From assembly GCA_021292105.1 (NCBI GenBank), contig CM037870.1:16277234-16341233 (forward strand): DNA of 64,000 nt, read 5' to 3'. Each line of letters starts with the position of its first letter. Within the stretch, counting starts at the first letter, position 1. This DNA comes from Anadara kagoshimensis. Its lineage: Eukaryota > Mollusca > Bivalvia > Arcoida > Arcidae. A program made the position numbers and the translations under genes. Below, piece after piece: positions 1 through 11,900 of this stretch. The notes beneath the pieces are model-generated. The model was given only the letters and a program-made list of their open reading frames with translations. It did no database searches and was not told the DNA's origin.

Positions 1-81
1 ACTATATTTGTGTTTGCTCTAAGTATGATATACTATTTACTAATATTTTTACAAAGCATAATTTTACATTTCTTTTGAAAT

Positions 82-112
<31 letters not shown>

Positions 113-366
113 TATCTATTTATCACAACAAATAATAAAAGACACAAATTTCCGTTTTTTATTTAAAATATTGTTCACATTAATTTTTATTAATATTTAA
201 TATCATTTTAATTATCTTTACGTATCTCTGATTAATTAATTAAATATTTATTTATTTATTTATTTATTTATTTTTTTATCTATTTATCATAAGGAATAAT
301 AATTTTGATTCATATTTGTTTTAGAAATTGTCCCATTTTTAATTCCTTTTTAGATTAAAATCAAAG

Positions 367-406
<40 letters not shown>

Positions 407-1785
407 TACCTATGTAATGAATAAAAAAACACGTTTTCGGGTAGAACTGGGTTCAAGACCTGTAGTTTTTTGCACAACAAAGGCTTAAAAAATTATTTGT
501 TATTGTCTCTTAAATAAAATATTTTACCCCAGTATTACATAAATATGAAAACTATTTCAATTCAATAGCTTCCTATTTCTTATTTGCAATAATAATAATC
601 ATCATCATCATTAATGTTTCCATGATAAAATAAATAAATAAATTCATATAATAACTTTATTACGCTTAATTTTAATGGGATGAAAAGAACGCCATGAAAA
701 TGTGATACCAGTAGGATTACGCTCGACTAACTAAGAACTCAAAACTCGAGTGAAACTTTCTTTCATTTATTCACAATAAATTAATATCGTTCAAAGTGTG
801 ATTTACACCCCATCACATACCAGTAATTAAGAGATGATTAATATGCTAAATTGGGAAACATCCTGTTAAGAAGTAGACATCTACCACCTGTAATTAACAG
901 AGTTTACCTTACAATATGCAACATTAATTGACACGTGCGTATATCTTTATGATATACCCCGTAAATGTTATTTGTCATTTTTTATGGATTCTGAAAATAG
1001 AATAAATTAAAGTTAAATTAGATTTGTTAATTTGAACAAGGCACACGTCTCTGTTTCAACTTGTGAATTTGTGAACTGATTGAATAACCGAATTAAATTA
1101 ATTTTGAAAATTAAAATTGTTTAAAATCTATATATTTGACTGAATTCGTTCATAATAATTTGAATTGTCTTAAATGATTATACCACTCATATTTCCCTGA
1201 CTTAATTTAATTTAAGTGTTTAATTTGAATACATTTAAAACAATTAAAAAGCTGCATGAACAGCTGTGTAAATCTGGCTTCAATTTGTTCTGAATTTTGT
1301 GGAAAAAAACATGTTCCGTGGTCATTGTGAATTTATTATATTCAAACTTCACAAAAAATATCATTTTGACTTGAAATCAAACTTTAAAAGCCTTCAAAAC
1401 ACCACACAAACCAACGTGTAATATATGGATACATATAGAGGTTATGTGTCTTTCCTCAGCAGCCTAACACCATGTACGTCATCAATTAGGTCGCCGGAAA
1501 ATTACGAGCGGTGTTGGAAACTATCGAGTATTAGCAGTTCGTTCAGGTAAGGTTTTAGTGTATTACAGGTAAATTTAAGGCGTGGGAAACCGTCAGACAC
1601 ATCAATATTGACTATTCTACCCATTAGAATGCAAAATACAAAATTGATAAATTTGGTGACCGGTGACCTTTAAGATGCCAATGTGGTTTGAAGTATTTCT
1701 TCTACATGTAACAATATGGTAAGAGAAATAATTAGAAGCTTATTGAGTAGATTCAATGAAAGAAAAAACAACAAAAGATACTTAC
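1..1785. other. AT-rich intron or intergenic sequence with simple repeats
   Basis: Contains (TTTA)n near 81-113 and 244-270 and (TTA)n near 368-408. The DTC domain's next exon was looked for here on the minus strand and not recognised. Confidence 0.7.
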
Positions 1786-2291
1786 TGTCTGGTAACCAGA
1801 AGGAAATGAATAGGTTATAGCTATTGTTTTGCATTCTGGATAACCTGGTAGACTGTAATGCTGCTTTTGTCTTGAAATCGTACCAGGGGGCTGGTCTCCT
1901 GTCACTATGCCATGAACAGCCCCACACTGAGGACAAGCTGGTTTAAATGTAAACTGTTGATCAATACAATCTGCACAGAAGACATGTTTACATGGTAGCC
2001 ATTTTGGATCTGTTATCTTATCCATACAAATGCAACAATCTTCATCTACGGCCTTGTCATCATTCTCCGGATCTTTTGGTTGACTAGATCTAAAATCTTT
2101 CTGGGTACTTTGCGATTTTGACCAAACTTTGGTATCTAGGATTTTTTTAAAAGTTTGTATTGCCGCTGAATCAGTTGTTAGTATCCATAAATCTAGGTTC
2201 CACTTCTTGGCTGTGGTACTTTTGTTTATACTGCTCCATATTCCATCCAACATTGCACGACAGCAGGTTTTCATCTGCATTCCAGAAAAAA
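1786..2291 (-). CDS. Exon: end of macrodomain 3, RING finger, start of DTC domain
   Basis: The first ~60 residues finish macrodomain 3 (ending around KKWNLDLWILTTDSAAIQTF). A C3HC4 RING follows: CCIC, then CKHVFCADC, then CPQC. The stretch after it, GDQPPGTI then YSLPGYPECKTIAI, matches the opening of the Deltex C-terminal domain, so this is an E3 ligase of the DTX/DTX3L type rather than a generic RING protein. The acceptor TTTTTCCAG sits at 2300-2292 and the donor GTAAGTATC begins at 1785. The exon enters in phase 1 and leaves in phase 0. The RING recruits a ubiquitin-loaded E2; the DTC would position ADP-ribosylated substrate or NAD. The remaining DTC residues, including those that contact ADP-ribose, are not in the window. 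Confidence 0.9.
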
Positions 2292-2716
2292 CTGGAAAAA
2301 TCAAAATTAAACCATTAAAATAAATTAACTAATTAAGAAATCAGATATTATTAATACTGATATTAGTGTCAAATTGATATCACAACAGTTCAATATTTTT
2401 GAAACCCCTCTATCTAAAATAAAAAGAGGGTAACCAAGCAGAATGGCAACATACCCCAATAAAACTAAAACATGTAATGCTCATAACACCCATTCGAATA
2501 CTGTTATAAATACAAAAATGCAAACCTGAAAAATATCACTGAATATGAAAACAAATCATTTTTTTCTATATGTATAATAGGTATAATTTTAACAAACTTG
2601 GCGCATATTTAATTCTCTATTCATTTTATGATAACAATCTGTAAAAATATACATTTTGGAAGATATAGAGAATGTTAACTTGTGTCTGTACATTATTGTC
2701 ATGTGAGCAATGAAAA

Positions 2717-2998
2717 GCAAACACACCAATCCATGTTAAAATCCCAATCCCAAAGTTAAAACTTTGAAACTGGCAAACTTATTTAAGCATGTGAACTTCA
2801 ACTAGGGAAGTGAGGTTCGGTGCTCTGGAAGATTAAGAACATCATATTAAGCTAGTTACACCTACCACAAGTTAAATATAGATTTAGAATGAAAAGAACT
2901 ATAAGATGTCAAATACATTCAGGGTAGTTTTAAATGCAGAGACATTATACTTATTGACAATTTGTAATGACGGTCATAAACTTTTTGTGGGGTTTAAA
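2717..2998 (-). mobile_element. 3' fragment of a YIDD-type retroelement
   Basis: Shares its sequence order with the 3' part of the element at 53904-54773 (aatccatg..., gaagtgagg...gtgct, gaatgaaaagaac, acttattgacaa, gacggtcata). It is diverged and has no coding part. Intronic. Confidence 0.65.
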
Positions 2999-3870
2999 AT
3001 ATCCACATGTCAACAATTAATTTGCTAAAAACATGACCTTTGAACTTACTTGAACTTTGACCAATGTGAAGGTCACTTTATGAAAACATCAAATCCATGA
3101 CTAAATGTTATTTATAGTGTAGATATACATGATATAGCAATTTTAAACTTATTTTGGATATAGAAATAGATCACCTTGACATTTGACCTATAGGTAATTT
3201 TAAAAGTCAGTTTAAACAAATATTTAAACTGAAAAAATTATTATGTGTTCAATTAATAATTCAGTAATAACAATTTGAAGAGTTGGACAAGCATTGGTGC
3301 ATGTCGCCCCATTATCACTTTATACTCGGTTTTGATTACACACATGACAGGTGTAGATAAGTAAACAGGAGGAGATTAATCTTCCTGAGCACCCAACCTA
3401 ACTTTACTAGTGAAAGTTAACACTTAACTTAATCTGTCAGTTTTCAAAGTTTTTACTTTGCACTAATAATTGTGATTAAAACATGGATTGGAATTTTGTT
3501 TTGATTAGTGAATTATGCTATTATTGAAATATTTTAACCCATTTTGCATAATGCTGTCATTGAAACATAGGCTTATGCATCCAAATGATAAGATAGAGTC
3601 TTCATAAAGATCAATGTAGGTGTTGGCATTCTGTTTACACTTTGATGTTGGGATTACAAAATCATGGGACATTCTGTACTATAAATAGCTGGCCAATGCA
3701 AGGAGGGTGAATTGCATTCCTTTTTTGACATTCTAGGTTTTGGAGTTTAATCCTCAGTGTTAAATAGATTAAGGTACAGATTGTGAAATATTAAGAAAAT
3801 ATAATTATGAAAAACAAATAAACCGAAAAAGCGTGTGAAAAAGGAAGAAACAAAACATAATTAAAAAGCT

Positions 3871-4247
3871 TGGTTGGTTGGTTGAATGTTGCTTAACATC
3901 ACATGAGCAATTTTTCAGGTATTTGCAATGAGAACTATTTTATTAATCTCTATAGCTTAATCTTTAAAGGATTTCGTGTATGCATGTGAAGTGCGAGTGT
4001 TTTATGGTCTGCCTTGTACTAGTGCGCACTTAGGGTGACTGCAACGTGCTAGCTCACAGTCAGTATGCAGCGGACAAGTGTACCACTCCCCCAGTCCATT
4101 GTACTGATAACAAGTGAATCAGTAAAGGCCAACAGCAAGGAAAATTCACTTTACAACATGTGGTCTGAGCAGGACTGGAACTCACAGCGGTGACAGACCC
4201 TGGATTTGAAGACTGGCATCTTATCCATTAGGCCACCGCGACCTCCA
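3871..4247 (-). mobile_element. SINE family B
   Basis: Minus orientation: the TTGGTTGG / TGTTGCTTAACRTCRCAT tail comes first and the tRNA-like head (ggaactcacagcggtgacagaccctgg region) last. Related copies are at 31003, 43975, 48501, 50735 and 52502. Confidence 0.75.
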
Positions 4248-4313
4248 TAATTAAAGAGCGAAAAAGGTAATATTTCACATAAAATTTAGATAGCTTCTAC
4301 TCTAGTTTCTTAC

Positions 4314-4731
4314 CTTTCAAATCAAGTTGCATTGCAATCGATTTCAATCCACATTTCATTGCTTCATTCAAACCATTTTCTGTAGTTTTTTTAAGATTAC
4401 TCTCAAAACTTCCATCTACTTTGCCATGTTTGCTACTGCATGAAACTTTCTCAAAAAGTGCATGGGTCCAATTCATTTCTTCCTGTAAAGAAGATATCTT
4501 TACCTCACCCATCTTCATGGATTTTAAATCTAACTGTAATTGCTTGCTGCTGGATTCATTTAACATACCAAATATAGATTCCAAAATACTGTTTTCTGTG
4601 AGATTGTCATTACTGTAAATAGGTATTACCACAGCTTCTGCTTGATCAAAATATGCCAGGTTGGCATTGTATAAATTAACAGTCATCTCCTCAGCAACCT
4701 GATACTGCATGATATCTGTGACAAATGATTT
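4314..4731 (-). CDS. Exon: macrodomain 3 (degenerate)
   Basis: The exon begins KSFVTDIMQYQVAEEMTV in phase 0 after acceptor ATTTAACAG and ends in phase 1 at donor GTAAGAAAC. The segment VAEEMTVNLYNANLAYFDQA matches the first strands of a macrodomain, and GLNEAMKCGLKSIAMQLDLK matches the helix and strand before its second phosphate-binding loop. The usual G-T-G loop is absent: the protein runs from MQLDLK into VFSGMQMK across the next splice. The fold is therefore recognisable but ADP-ribose binding is doubtful. It lies directly before the RING exon. Confidence 0.75.
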
Positions 4732-5640
4732 CTGTTAAATGTAAAAAAAAATATTTAATTGTAAAATGCATTTCAAAGCAGCAAAATAACTGATATACGG
4801 TTTCTGGAAATTAGGATAAAACCAATCATTATTGTAAAATGCAATTGAAAAATGCAAAAGAAATGATGTTACAATATATAAATGTCAACAAAATAAGAAA
4901 ACAAGACAAACTAGAACTGTCTTTTGAGATTCAAATACCCCATGCCCCCAACATTGACCTCCTGGAATTGACCTTTGACTTGTGCACATAAATTTCCTAA
5001 GTGACACATCGTCTCATGTTGGTTTACATTTGCGCCAAGTTTGATCAAAACCTAACCATCGACTTGGAAGATATAGAGTGAACACGCTATTGGGACATAC
5101 AACAAGACAGACAGACAGACTGAGTGATTCCTATATACTCCCTAATATTTGTTTCAAGGTGGTATATATATGTTTTAACCACAAAGACAAATCCTGAATT
5201 TAAAAGATAACAAAACATGATCTCTGTTAAACGTAAAAATATTATTACTTAAAAAATGAAAAGAGCAACATAAAGAATTTCCAAGGACAATAACTCTCTA
5301 AGAAAAGTATCAATGAAAACTTACTTTGAACTCAAACTTTATCTCATCATAAGAAAGAAATATACCAAATATCACTTCAATATCGCAATTTAAAAGTAAA
5401 AAAGTGCAAGAAAATTGACAGAAGAAAATTAATGATAGAATGACCAAATGAGAACATCAGCAAACACCATATGCTCTGGCCAATTTATGGTGAAGCATAG
5501 AAATACCCCAGAATCAACCAGAACCCATACAAAATCAAACATAGATAAGGAATTTATTGTCAATTTTGTTATAAATTTATACTTGTACTGGTATGTTTAT
5601 TGGAAAGAATAAAATGATTTTTCAATTATTAATGACAAAC

Positions 5641-6719
5641 CTTTTCACTTTCTAAATTTTTCATTTCAGCAACTCCACCATCTGTGGTAATCCTTTCTAC
5701 CTCTGTAAGAATCTTGACTGCCAAGTCATTTGTTGTAGTAATTTCTAACATGCCTTCGTTATTTGTACTTGTGATACAAGCTTTGGTTTCTCCAACAATA
5801 TGTTTACTTATGGATTCAATGTGCATCAGCTTCTCTTCGATGAGTATAGTCTGCAAGCTGGACTTAGCGACTAATAGAGCTTGCTTTCCTTCCTCTGCTG
5901 ACAATGTATAAAACACAACCGCTCCTTGTTTTCCCACATCTATAAAGCATTTGATGTTTCTTTTCCGGATTTTTTCTTGAATGTATAACTTTGCATTCAA
6001 TTTTTTCAACAGTAAACCATGTGTTACTGGACAAACCCATTTGGCAGAACTGGTATTCTGTTGGAATTTCTGTAGAATAGTCTCAAACTGGACAATATCT
6101 GACTCACTGGCATTTTCAAATATCAGCATTTTGTTCTTTATATCTAAAGTACAGTCCTCGCCGGTCTGAGATTTGAAAAATGTTTTGAAATCCAAATTGA
6201 ATAAAATATTGACCAATAGGTTTGATTGAAGACCTATTCTTCGTTTTGTTTTGTTTCTTTTCTCTATGACTGATTTTACAATAGCATTGGCAGGTTGTAA
6301 TGATTTGGTCTGGCAAACAAGGAAAACTGTGCTTTTCCCATCATCATATACCACAGCATCTGACAAACTGACTAACTGCTTTGTTACTTCAGTTGTTATG
6401 CATATTCTTATTTCACTGTTTGAAATAGGATACATCTTAGTTGAAATATCTTTTGACATGTTTTCCAAACATTCAACCATTTCCACTAAACCTTCCTCCA
6501 ACATCAGGTTTTCATCAATCAAGCTTATGACGGCTTTTTCTCGGTTCACCTTCTCTACTTTCATCTTAGGATTGATGAGTTTTTGAAGTTCCATCAATTT
6601 ATTCTTCAGTAAATACTGCATCTTTAACGGCTGTAGACCCATTGTAAGTTCCTTTTCTAATGATTGTCCCATACTGTTTACAGTCATGTGAAAAGATGTC
6701 CATGTTCCTGATGCAACAT
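5641..6719 (-). CDS. Exon: large KH-like segment 2
   Basis: One 1,079-bp exon of 359 codons, entering in phase 1 (acceptor TTGATAG) and leaving in phase 0 (donor GTTTGT). It reads as repeated units of charged helix followed by beta strands, for example a unit ending in ADAIVKSVIEKR-like helix and another with KRNIKCFIDVGKQGAVVFYT. This is the pattern of the divergent KH-like arrays in PARP14, PARP9 and DTX3L. Such arrays are proposed to bind nucleic acid or mediate complex assembly. The family assignment rests on pattern and position between a linker and a macrodomain; single KH repeats cannot be delimited by eye. Confidence 0.75.
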
Positions 6720-6758
6720 CTATCAATGGAAATTAATAAACTTACAGTGATAACTAAA

Positions 6759-7110
6759 ACCGAACATAACAGTCCATGTCAAAATCACAATCCACAAGCA
6801 AAGCAAAAACTTTTGAACAAGCAATCTTAAGCAAAACACATGTAATTTTGGAAGTGAGGCTGGGTGTTCCAGAAGGGTAAGCACCCCTTGTGGTCAAACC
6901 CCCATGTGTGTAACCAAAACCAAGAATGAAAAGAACATGGAACCACAGGACACCAAACACACCCACGGTAATTCTAGACACTGAGACACCACACCCACAA
7001 ACAATACTTCGATGATGGCCATAAACCCCCTGATAACCTTGATAAGCCTAGCCTTGCAATGTGCCTGTGTCAATAATTTATTAGTTAGCAGCTTGACTCA
7101 TTGTATAAAA
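6759..7110 (-). mobile_element. 3' fragment of a YIDD-type retroelement
   Basis: Matches 53930-54270 (aagtgaggc, gtaagcacc, gaaaagaacatgg, gatggccataaa, ccttgataagccta). It fills most of the intron between exons 7390 and 6719. Confidence 0.7.
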
Positions 7111-7389
7111 TCAACGTATTGGGGAAAAGCTGTACCACATACATGCAGTGTGACTTTAAATGCTATCATGTTAACCAACAATAATGCAAATGCAATCAAA
7201 ATTTGGACACCAGCGGTTCACTTTATACTGACAAAATAAGGACCATTAAAGTCTCGAAAAAAGCTTTCCTTAAATAACCGATTAAGACTATAAAAATGTA
7301 CTGATCATGAGTTGCATCATGTGAATGGTTTCCTTGTCCCTGCCACACACCTTCCGCTAAGATTTTTTTTAATAATTTGATTATCATAC

Positions 7390-7720
7390 CCTCTGTTGTA
7401 GAAAATTCGAAATCTGAACTAGCTGCATCATCCTTTGTAGCTTCACAGACAGATCCATCCGAGACAACTGGGTTTGGGGCAGCATCCTTTGTAGCTTTAC
7501 AAACAGATCCATCGGAGACAACTGGGTTTTTGGCATCATCATTTGTTGCTTTGGAGACAGATCCACTGGAGACAACTGGGTTTTGGACAGCATCCTTTGT
7601 AGCTTCACAGATAGATCCATCGGAGACAACTGGGTTTTGGGCATCATCATTAGTAGCATCACAGGCAGATCCATCAAAGAAGACTGGGGTTTGTGCCGCA
7701 ATCTCTGAACTCTCTGGAAC
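7390..7720 (-). CDS. Exon: linker made of five 18-residue repeats
   Basis: The frame starting GTT CCA GAG after acceptor CCTTTTAG is open through donor GTATGATAA, phase 0 in and phase 1 out, matching both neighbours. It encodes five tandem 18-residue units with consensus QNPVVSDGSVCEATKDDA, flanked by VPESSEIAA and ASSDFEFSTTE. The DNA unit is 54 bp. Units differ mainly at positions 1, 7, 10-12 and 15-18. The segment is acidic, Ser/Thr-rich and probably unstructured, joining the RRM/KH-like part to the second KH block. The plus strand is also open here but only as a mirror of the repeat. Confidence 0.75.
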
Positions 7721-7985
7721 CTAAAAGGCCAAAATAAAGTCAAACACAAATACTGTAAATAAAATGTTATGGAAACGTCATAAGTGCCAGAAGCATACAT
7801 ACACATGGTCACAAATTTAAAAAGAAGCATTTTTGCTTTTTATTTCGTTTCAAAACATTTTGATAAATAACACTATCATAAAAATTGTGTTTAAGTAAAT
7901 CATATGACACATATCAGAATGAAAGACAGGCAATAAAATATTTTTAATATTTTCTTTTGATTGTCTGTATTTAAGGTCTGAAGAG

Positions 7986-8298
7986 TGAGTAATGGTGTTT
8001 AACGTCCCAGTCAATAATATTTCACTTATATCGAGTAGTCGCCGGCTATAGGCGAAGGTGCAGAAATTTTGCCTGTGCGTTGCGCTGATGGCATTATACA
8101 GCAGGGTTCTTTAGCGTGCCAAGCCCACCGTCGTTCACATCCGAAAGAACCGTGACTTTTATTCCGTAATGCCAAGTGCTTGGCGAAAGAACAGTCACTA
8201 CCCACTTTCAAGTCTTGGGTCAGACCCAGTCGGGGTTCGAACCCACGACCTCCCACTTACGGAATGAGCACTCTACCTACTGAGCTACTGCAGTGGTT
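7986..8298 (-). mobile_element. SINE family A, full length
   Basis: Minus orientation: the tail cgtcccagtcaataatattt comes first and the tRNA-like head ends at ctgagctactgcag. The B box GGTTCGAAC is intact on the minus strand. Confidence 0.85.
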
Positions 8299-8469
8299 TA
8301 AGGTTTGGAGAAACATCTTGGTAAATGTTAGAACTTTTATTAGACTGATTGGAAAGATCTTGATCAAAATAGATTTTCTGAGCCTTTACAGGTTCAACAT
8401 ACTACATGTACTAGTAAATAGTTTAGGGACCCCTAGATTATTAGTTTCTTTATTCGTAAGAAGCATAAT

Positions 8470-9060
8470 TTATGAAGAATCTTGTTAAATCAGGAGAGTA
8501 GACTGTCGCCAACTCATTTAACTTATATAGATGATGTTCTATCGTTATCTTATATTTGGAGACTATGCAATCCTAGGAAGCTTGAAATAAAAGGTACATT
8601 TCAATTAATGTTTCAAGTTCTGCTTAATACTTGGACTTCTGTCTCAAAAAGTTTGCCCAAACATTCTACATTTGAAGCTGTATGACAAAAGCGATCACTT
8701 AAATGTTTCTATGCAGCAATAACTACCTACTTCTCTTTCTTACAGTATATTTGTTTCATAATTAATATGCTATTGCAGAATGAAGCAGACTGCTTACAAA
8801 TAAATTGTTGATACATGGATATTGCAAGCCTAGACTTATCAATGCCCTCAGAAGCTTTATGGCAGTTATTACAATATTTTTATCAGTATGATGTCTTTGT
8901 ATCCAAAATTATGCTGGATTTATTTGATATATAGTTCCATATTCCTTTCTTTCTCATGATCAATTCCGATTTCATATGTGGTAGGTGTAGCTAGCTTGAC
9001 GTTTACCAGTCTGGAAACCCTGTCTCACTTTCCTGGTGGAAGTTCACATTTCACTTAATA
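8470..9060 (+). mobile_element. Decayed YIDD-type retroelement fragment
   Basis: On the plus strand a short stretch reads TYIDDVLSL then PRKLEIK, matching the reverse-transcriptase motif of the element at 53904; the end near 9000-9060 matches its 3' region in reverse complement. The reading frame is broken. Confidence 0.65.
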
Positions 9061-9239
9061 CGCTCATTCTCCGATATCCCAGATATGACCGTCTCAATAT
9101 AAGATTGTGACGTAAAACATCATTATTCCACTTAAATTTACTCATAGCAAATTAACTTTAAATACAGCAAAACATGTTACAGAGAACAGCTGTTTTATGG
9201 CTAATTGCTTTAATATATATCAATTTCACTAATATTGAA

Positions 9240-9481
9240 ATGTCACAACCTATAGGCGAAGTTGCAGAAATTTGGTTTGAGCATTGAGCTGATGCCATTA
9301 TAATCAAGTTTTTTTGTGTGCCATGCCTACCTTGCCACGGGGTCTCATTTTTTAAGGATCTCGTTTTTTAAAGTTTCCATCTGAAAGAACCATGACTTTC
9401 AGTTTGTAATGCCAGTTGGTTGGCTAAAAAACAGCCACTATCCACTTTCAAGTCGTGGGTCAGACCTGGTCGGGATTTGAA
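9240..9481 (-). mobile_element. SINE family A, diverged and missing its head
   Basis: Matches 8045-8235 in the same orientation with many changes, and stops at the B-box region (gggatttgaac). Confidence 0.7.
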
Positions 9482-10024
9482 CATGTTGAACGAGATGTAT
9501 TGTAATCAAATGACGACTGAAGGTAAAAGATTAAATCTAGCAAAAAATTTAATTTTACAACTTCCTTTTTTAGAGTTGGAGTCCTATAAGTGTATATAAA
9601 TAACTTAAACTCAGTTAATAAAATTTCATAATTGATGATCAAAACTACTCCAGTATTTAATAATTGGACAAAATCAATTTTGTAACAAATACATGGGAAT
9701 GAACAAGGTGGTTCATCCATCATTAAGTTCAAAATATGGAATTTCAAACATTTTCACTTTTTATAGTAAAGGTGGCTGGCCATCTTACATTCCAGATCAA
9801 GATGGTATCAATAATTTAATAAACTTCTTATAACATTACCCACCAAGGAAATTTCCAAACCAAATGTGATTCCAAATGTAGGTACTTACAAAGCAGTTTA
9901 AAAACACACACACACCAGTTGACATGTCAAAAGTTCATTTGGGCTACTAAAAGGTTTGGTGATTCAAAATCTTATGCATTAAACCTTATTCATTATTACC
10001 AAAACCCTGTTTTCCAGATATTGT

Positions 10025-10605
10025 TGCTGCATTTTTTTTGTTTAAAAATTACAACTTTTGTAGAGGTATCATTTTATTAGGAAGTGATCTACTATACAAT
10101 CAATGTCAGTCTCTACTCAAAATATTATTTCAAAAAGTCTGCACACTCCGTACAATTTTCAATTTCATTTCAAACTGAAAAACAACTCCATCTTTTTATC
10201 CTTAAAAGAAATAATTGATAGCTGTTACATCACAAATTACTTGACCAGATTATAATGATAAAAGAAAGTGGCATTGAACACCTGGTCACAGACTCAAGAT
10301 TGACATATGTCCACTTTCTTTATCATTATAATTTGGTCAGGTAATTAGTAATGTAATGCGTCATATATGACCAGCAATCAATCATTCCCTTAAAGGATAA
10401 AAAAGTGGAGTTGTTGGAGATAGAAATTTTTGAATTTAAAATAAAATTGAAAATTTTATGGAGTGTGCAGACTTTTTCAAATAAGAGTGTGAGAAGAAAC
10501 TGACATGTGTGAGAAGAAACTGACATGTGTGAGAAGAAACTGACATTATACATTAAATAACTTTCTAATAAAATGATGTCACTGGAAAAAGTTGTAATTT
10601 TTTTA
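10025..10605. mobile_element. Large foldback element
   Basis: Two arms of about 240 bp in inverted orientation: the left arm runs from aattacaacttttgtag through tctgcacactccgtac to gattataatgataaa; the right arm mirrors it through tatcattataatttgg, tggagtgtgcagac and gttgtaattttttt. It lies in an intron, so transcripts could form a long hairpin. Confidence 0.75.
10487..10546. repeat. 20-bp tandem repeat, 3 copies
   Basis: Three identical units GTGTGAGAAGAAACTGACAT inside the right arm of the foldback. Confidence 0.95.
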
Positions 10606-10633
10606 AATGTCTTAGTACAAATGAAAATATGGT

Positions 10634-11075
10634 CAGGGTTCGTACAGACATTTGGACTTTTTAGGGTCTTTTCAGGGTTTTATTTGCAAATTTAAGGCCT
10701 AATCAAATGAACAATTTTAACAAAATATATTCATGCAAACGCAATTAAATCAATAAAATAACAACTTGTGTGTCCACAGTAACGACACTTGAAGTGGATG
10801 TTCAAGTCAGGCGTTTGGAAGGACCAAGTACCTTTAAATTGCTAATTTCAATGAAACTTATTAATTAATTAATTTATCCAGCCTAATTTATTTATATATA
10901 TCAGTCTATTTGCAAACACTAAATATTAAAATACAGACACCCAACTGGCCAAATTCAAAGGCTTTTAATGGCATTCAGAATAAATTCAAGGTCTTTTTAG
11001 GGTCAAACTTGTTTTAGGGTCTTTTTAGGGCAAACTTCAAAATTTAAGGATTTTTCCAGGCCTGTCCGAACCCTG
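10634..11075. mobile_element. TIR element CAGGGTTCG..., 5-bp target duplication ATGGT
   Basis: Left end CAGGGTTCGTACAG, right end (reverse complement) CAGGGTTCGGACAG, flanked by ATGGT at 10629-10633 and 11076-11080. 442 bp, no coding capacity. Internal copies of AGGGTCTTTT occur near both ends. Confidence 0.85.
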
Positions 11076-11261
11076 ATGGTTAGGTAAAAACATGCATTTA
11101 ACTTCGAAAAGCCCATATTCTTATTTTCTTTTATAATGATTTTAACCAATATTCTATATAATCATGTTTTATTTAATAAAACTAACACAATACTAAAAAT
11201 CCAGATAATTAAATCCAGATTATTAAAAACCGAAATAAAATAAAATGACTGTGTAATATAC

Positions 11262-11428
11262 CGTTTCATCTTCTGGGGAGGGTGGTTTAAGGTCAATGGC
11301 TTTAACAACCTGCTCTCTGCATTTTTCTACTTCAGTTTTATCATGTCCCAAAACAAAAACATCAATATCCCTATCTTTTGGTTCTTCATTGAAACAAACA
11401 ATTTCCCATTTTGGTGGCTTTTCTTTTT
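11262..11428 (-). CDS. Exon: KH-like unit
   Basis: The exon enters in phase 1 after acceptor ATATTTTGCAG and leaves in phase 0 at donor GTATATTAC. It encodes KEKPPKWEIVCFNEEPKDRD followed by a strand-helix ending VLGHDKTEVEKCREQVVKAI, the typical final strand and helix of a KH-like repeat, and closes with DLKPPSPEDET. Phase matches the exons at 15335 and 7720. Confidence 0.75.
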
Positions 11429-11900
11429 CTGCAAAATATGTGATATAAATTTTATAAGTACAAAAACAATTTGAAGGAATGGCATATCCAAACTCTGAAT
11501 AATCATACTTATGCAATAGATAAAGTTTTATGCTTTATTGTGTCATATTGTTTATTTCTTCCAAAAACCAACCATATATTTACATAACAAATTTGTAGTT
11601 TTACAAAGTCAAACACTACAATTGGAATCATTTGTATGGACTACAAAATTCATAGTTATACACAATCATACATTTCATTTACATCAAAGTTGAACACAGA
11701 TGTAGAATAATTGGAAAGTTGTCTTCACATTTTTTGCAGTAATGGTCAAATGAATAGTTGTAAATGGTTAACGTTGATATTAAATTAGCATCTTTGCGAT
11801 AAGTGTTTTGGTGAAAATAGAAGAATCGAGAAATCTGTGACTTACTGCTCACTTATTTACCCCTGCTTTTAACTTCAACAATTGACCCTATATCTAAAAA

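Noticed and set aside
1490-1600. Plus-strand donor-like AG|GTAAGG after gtattagcagttcgttc, possibly a first exon of a divergent gene
   Set aside because: No coding sequence or second exon recognised in the following sequence.
7377-7724. Plus-strand ORF with ETTGFxASSFVA repeats
   Set aside because: Shadow of the minus-strand repeat exon, which has matching splice sites and phases.
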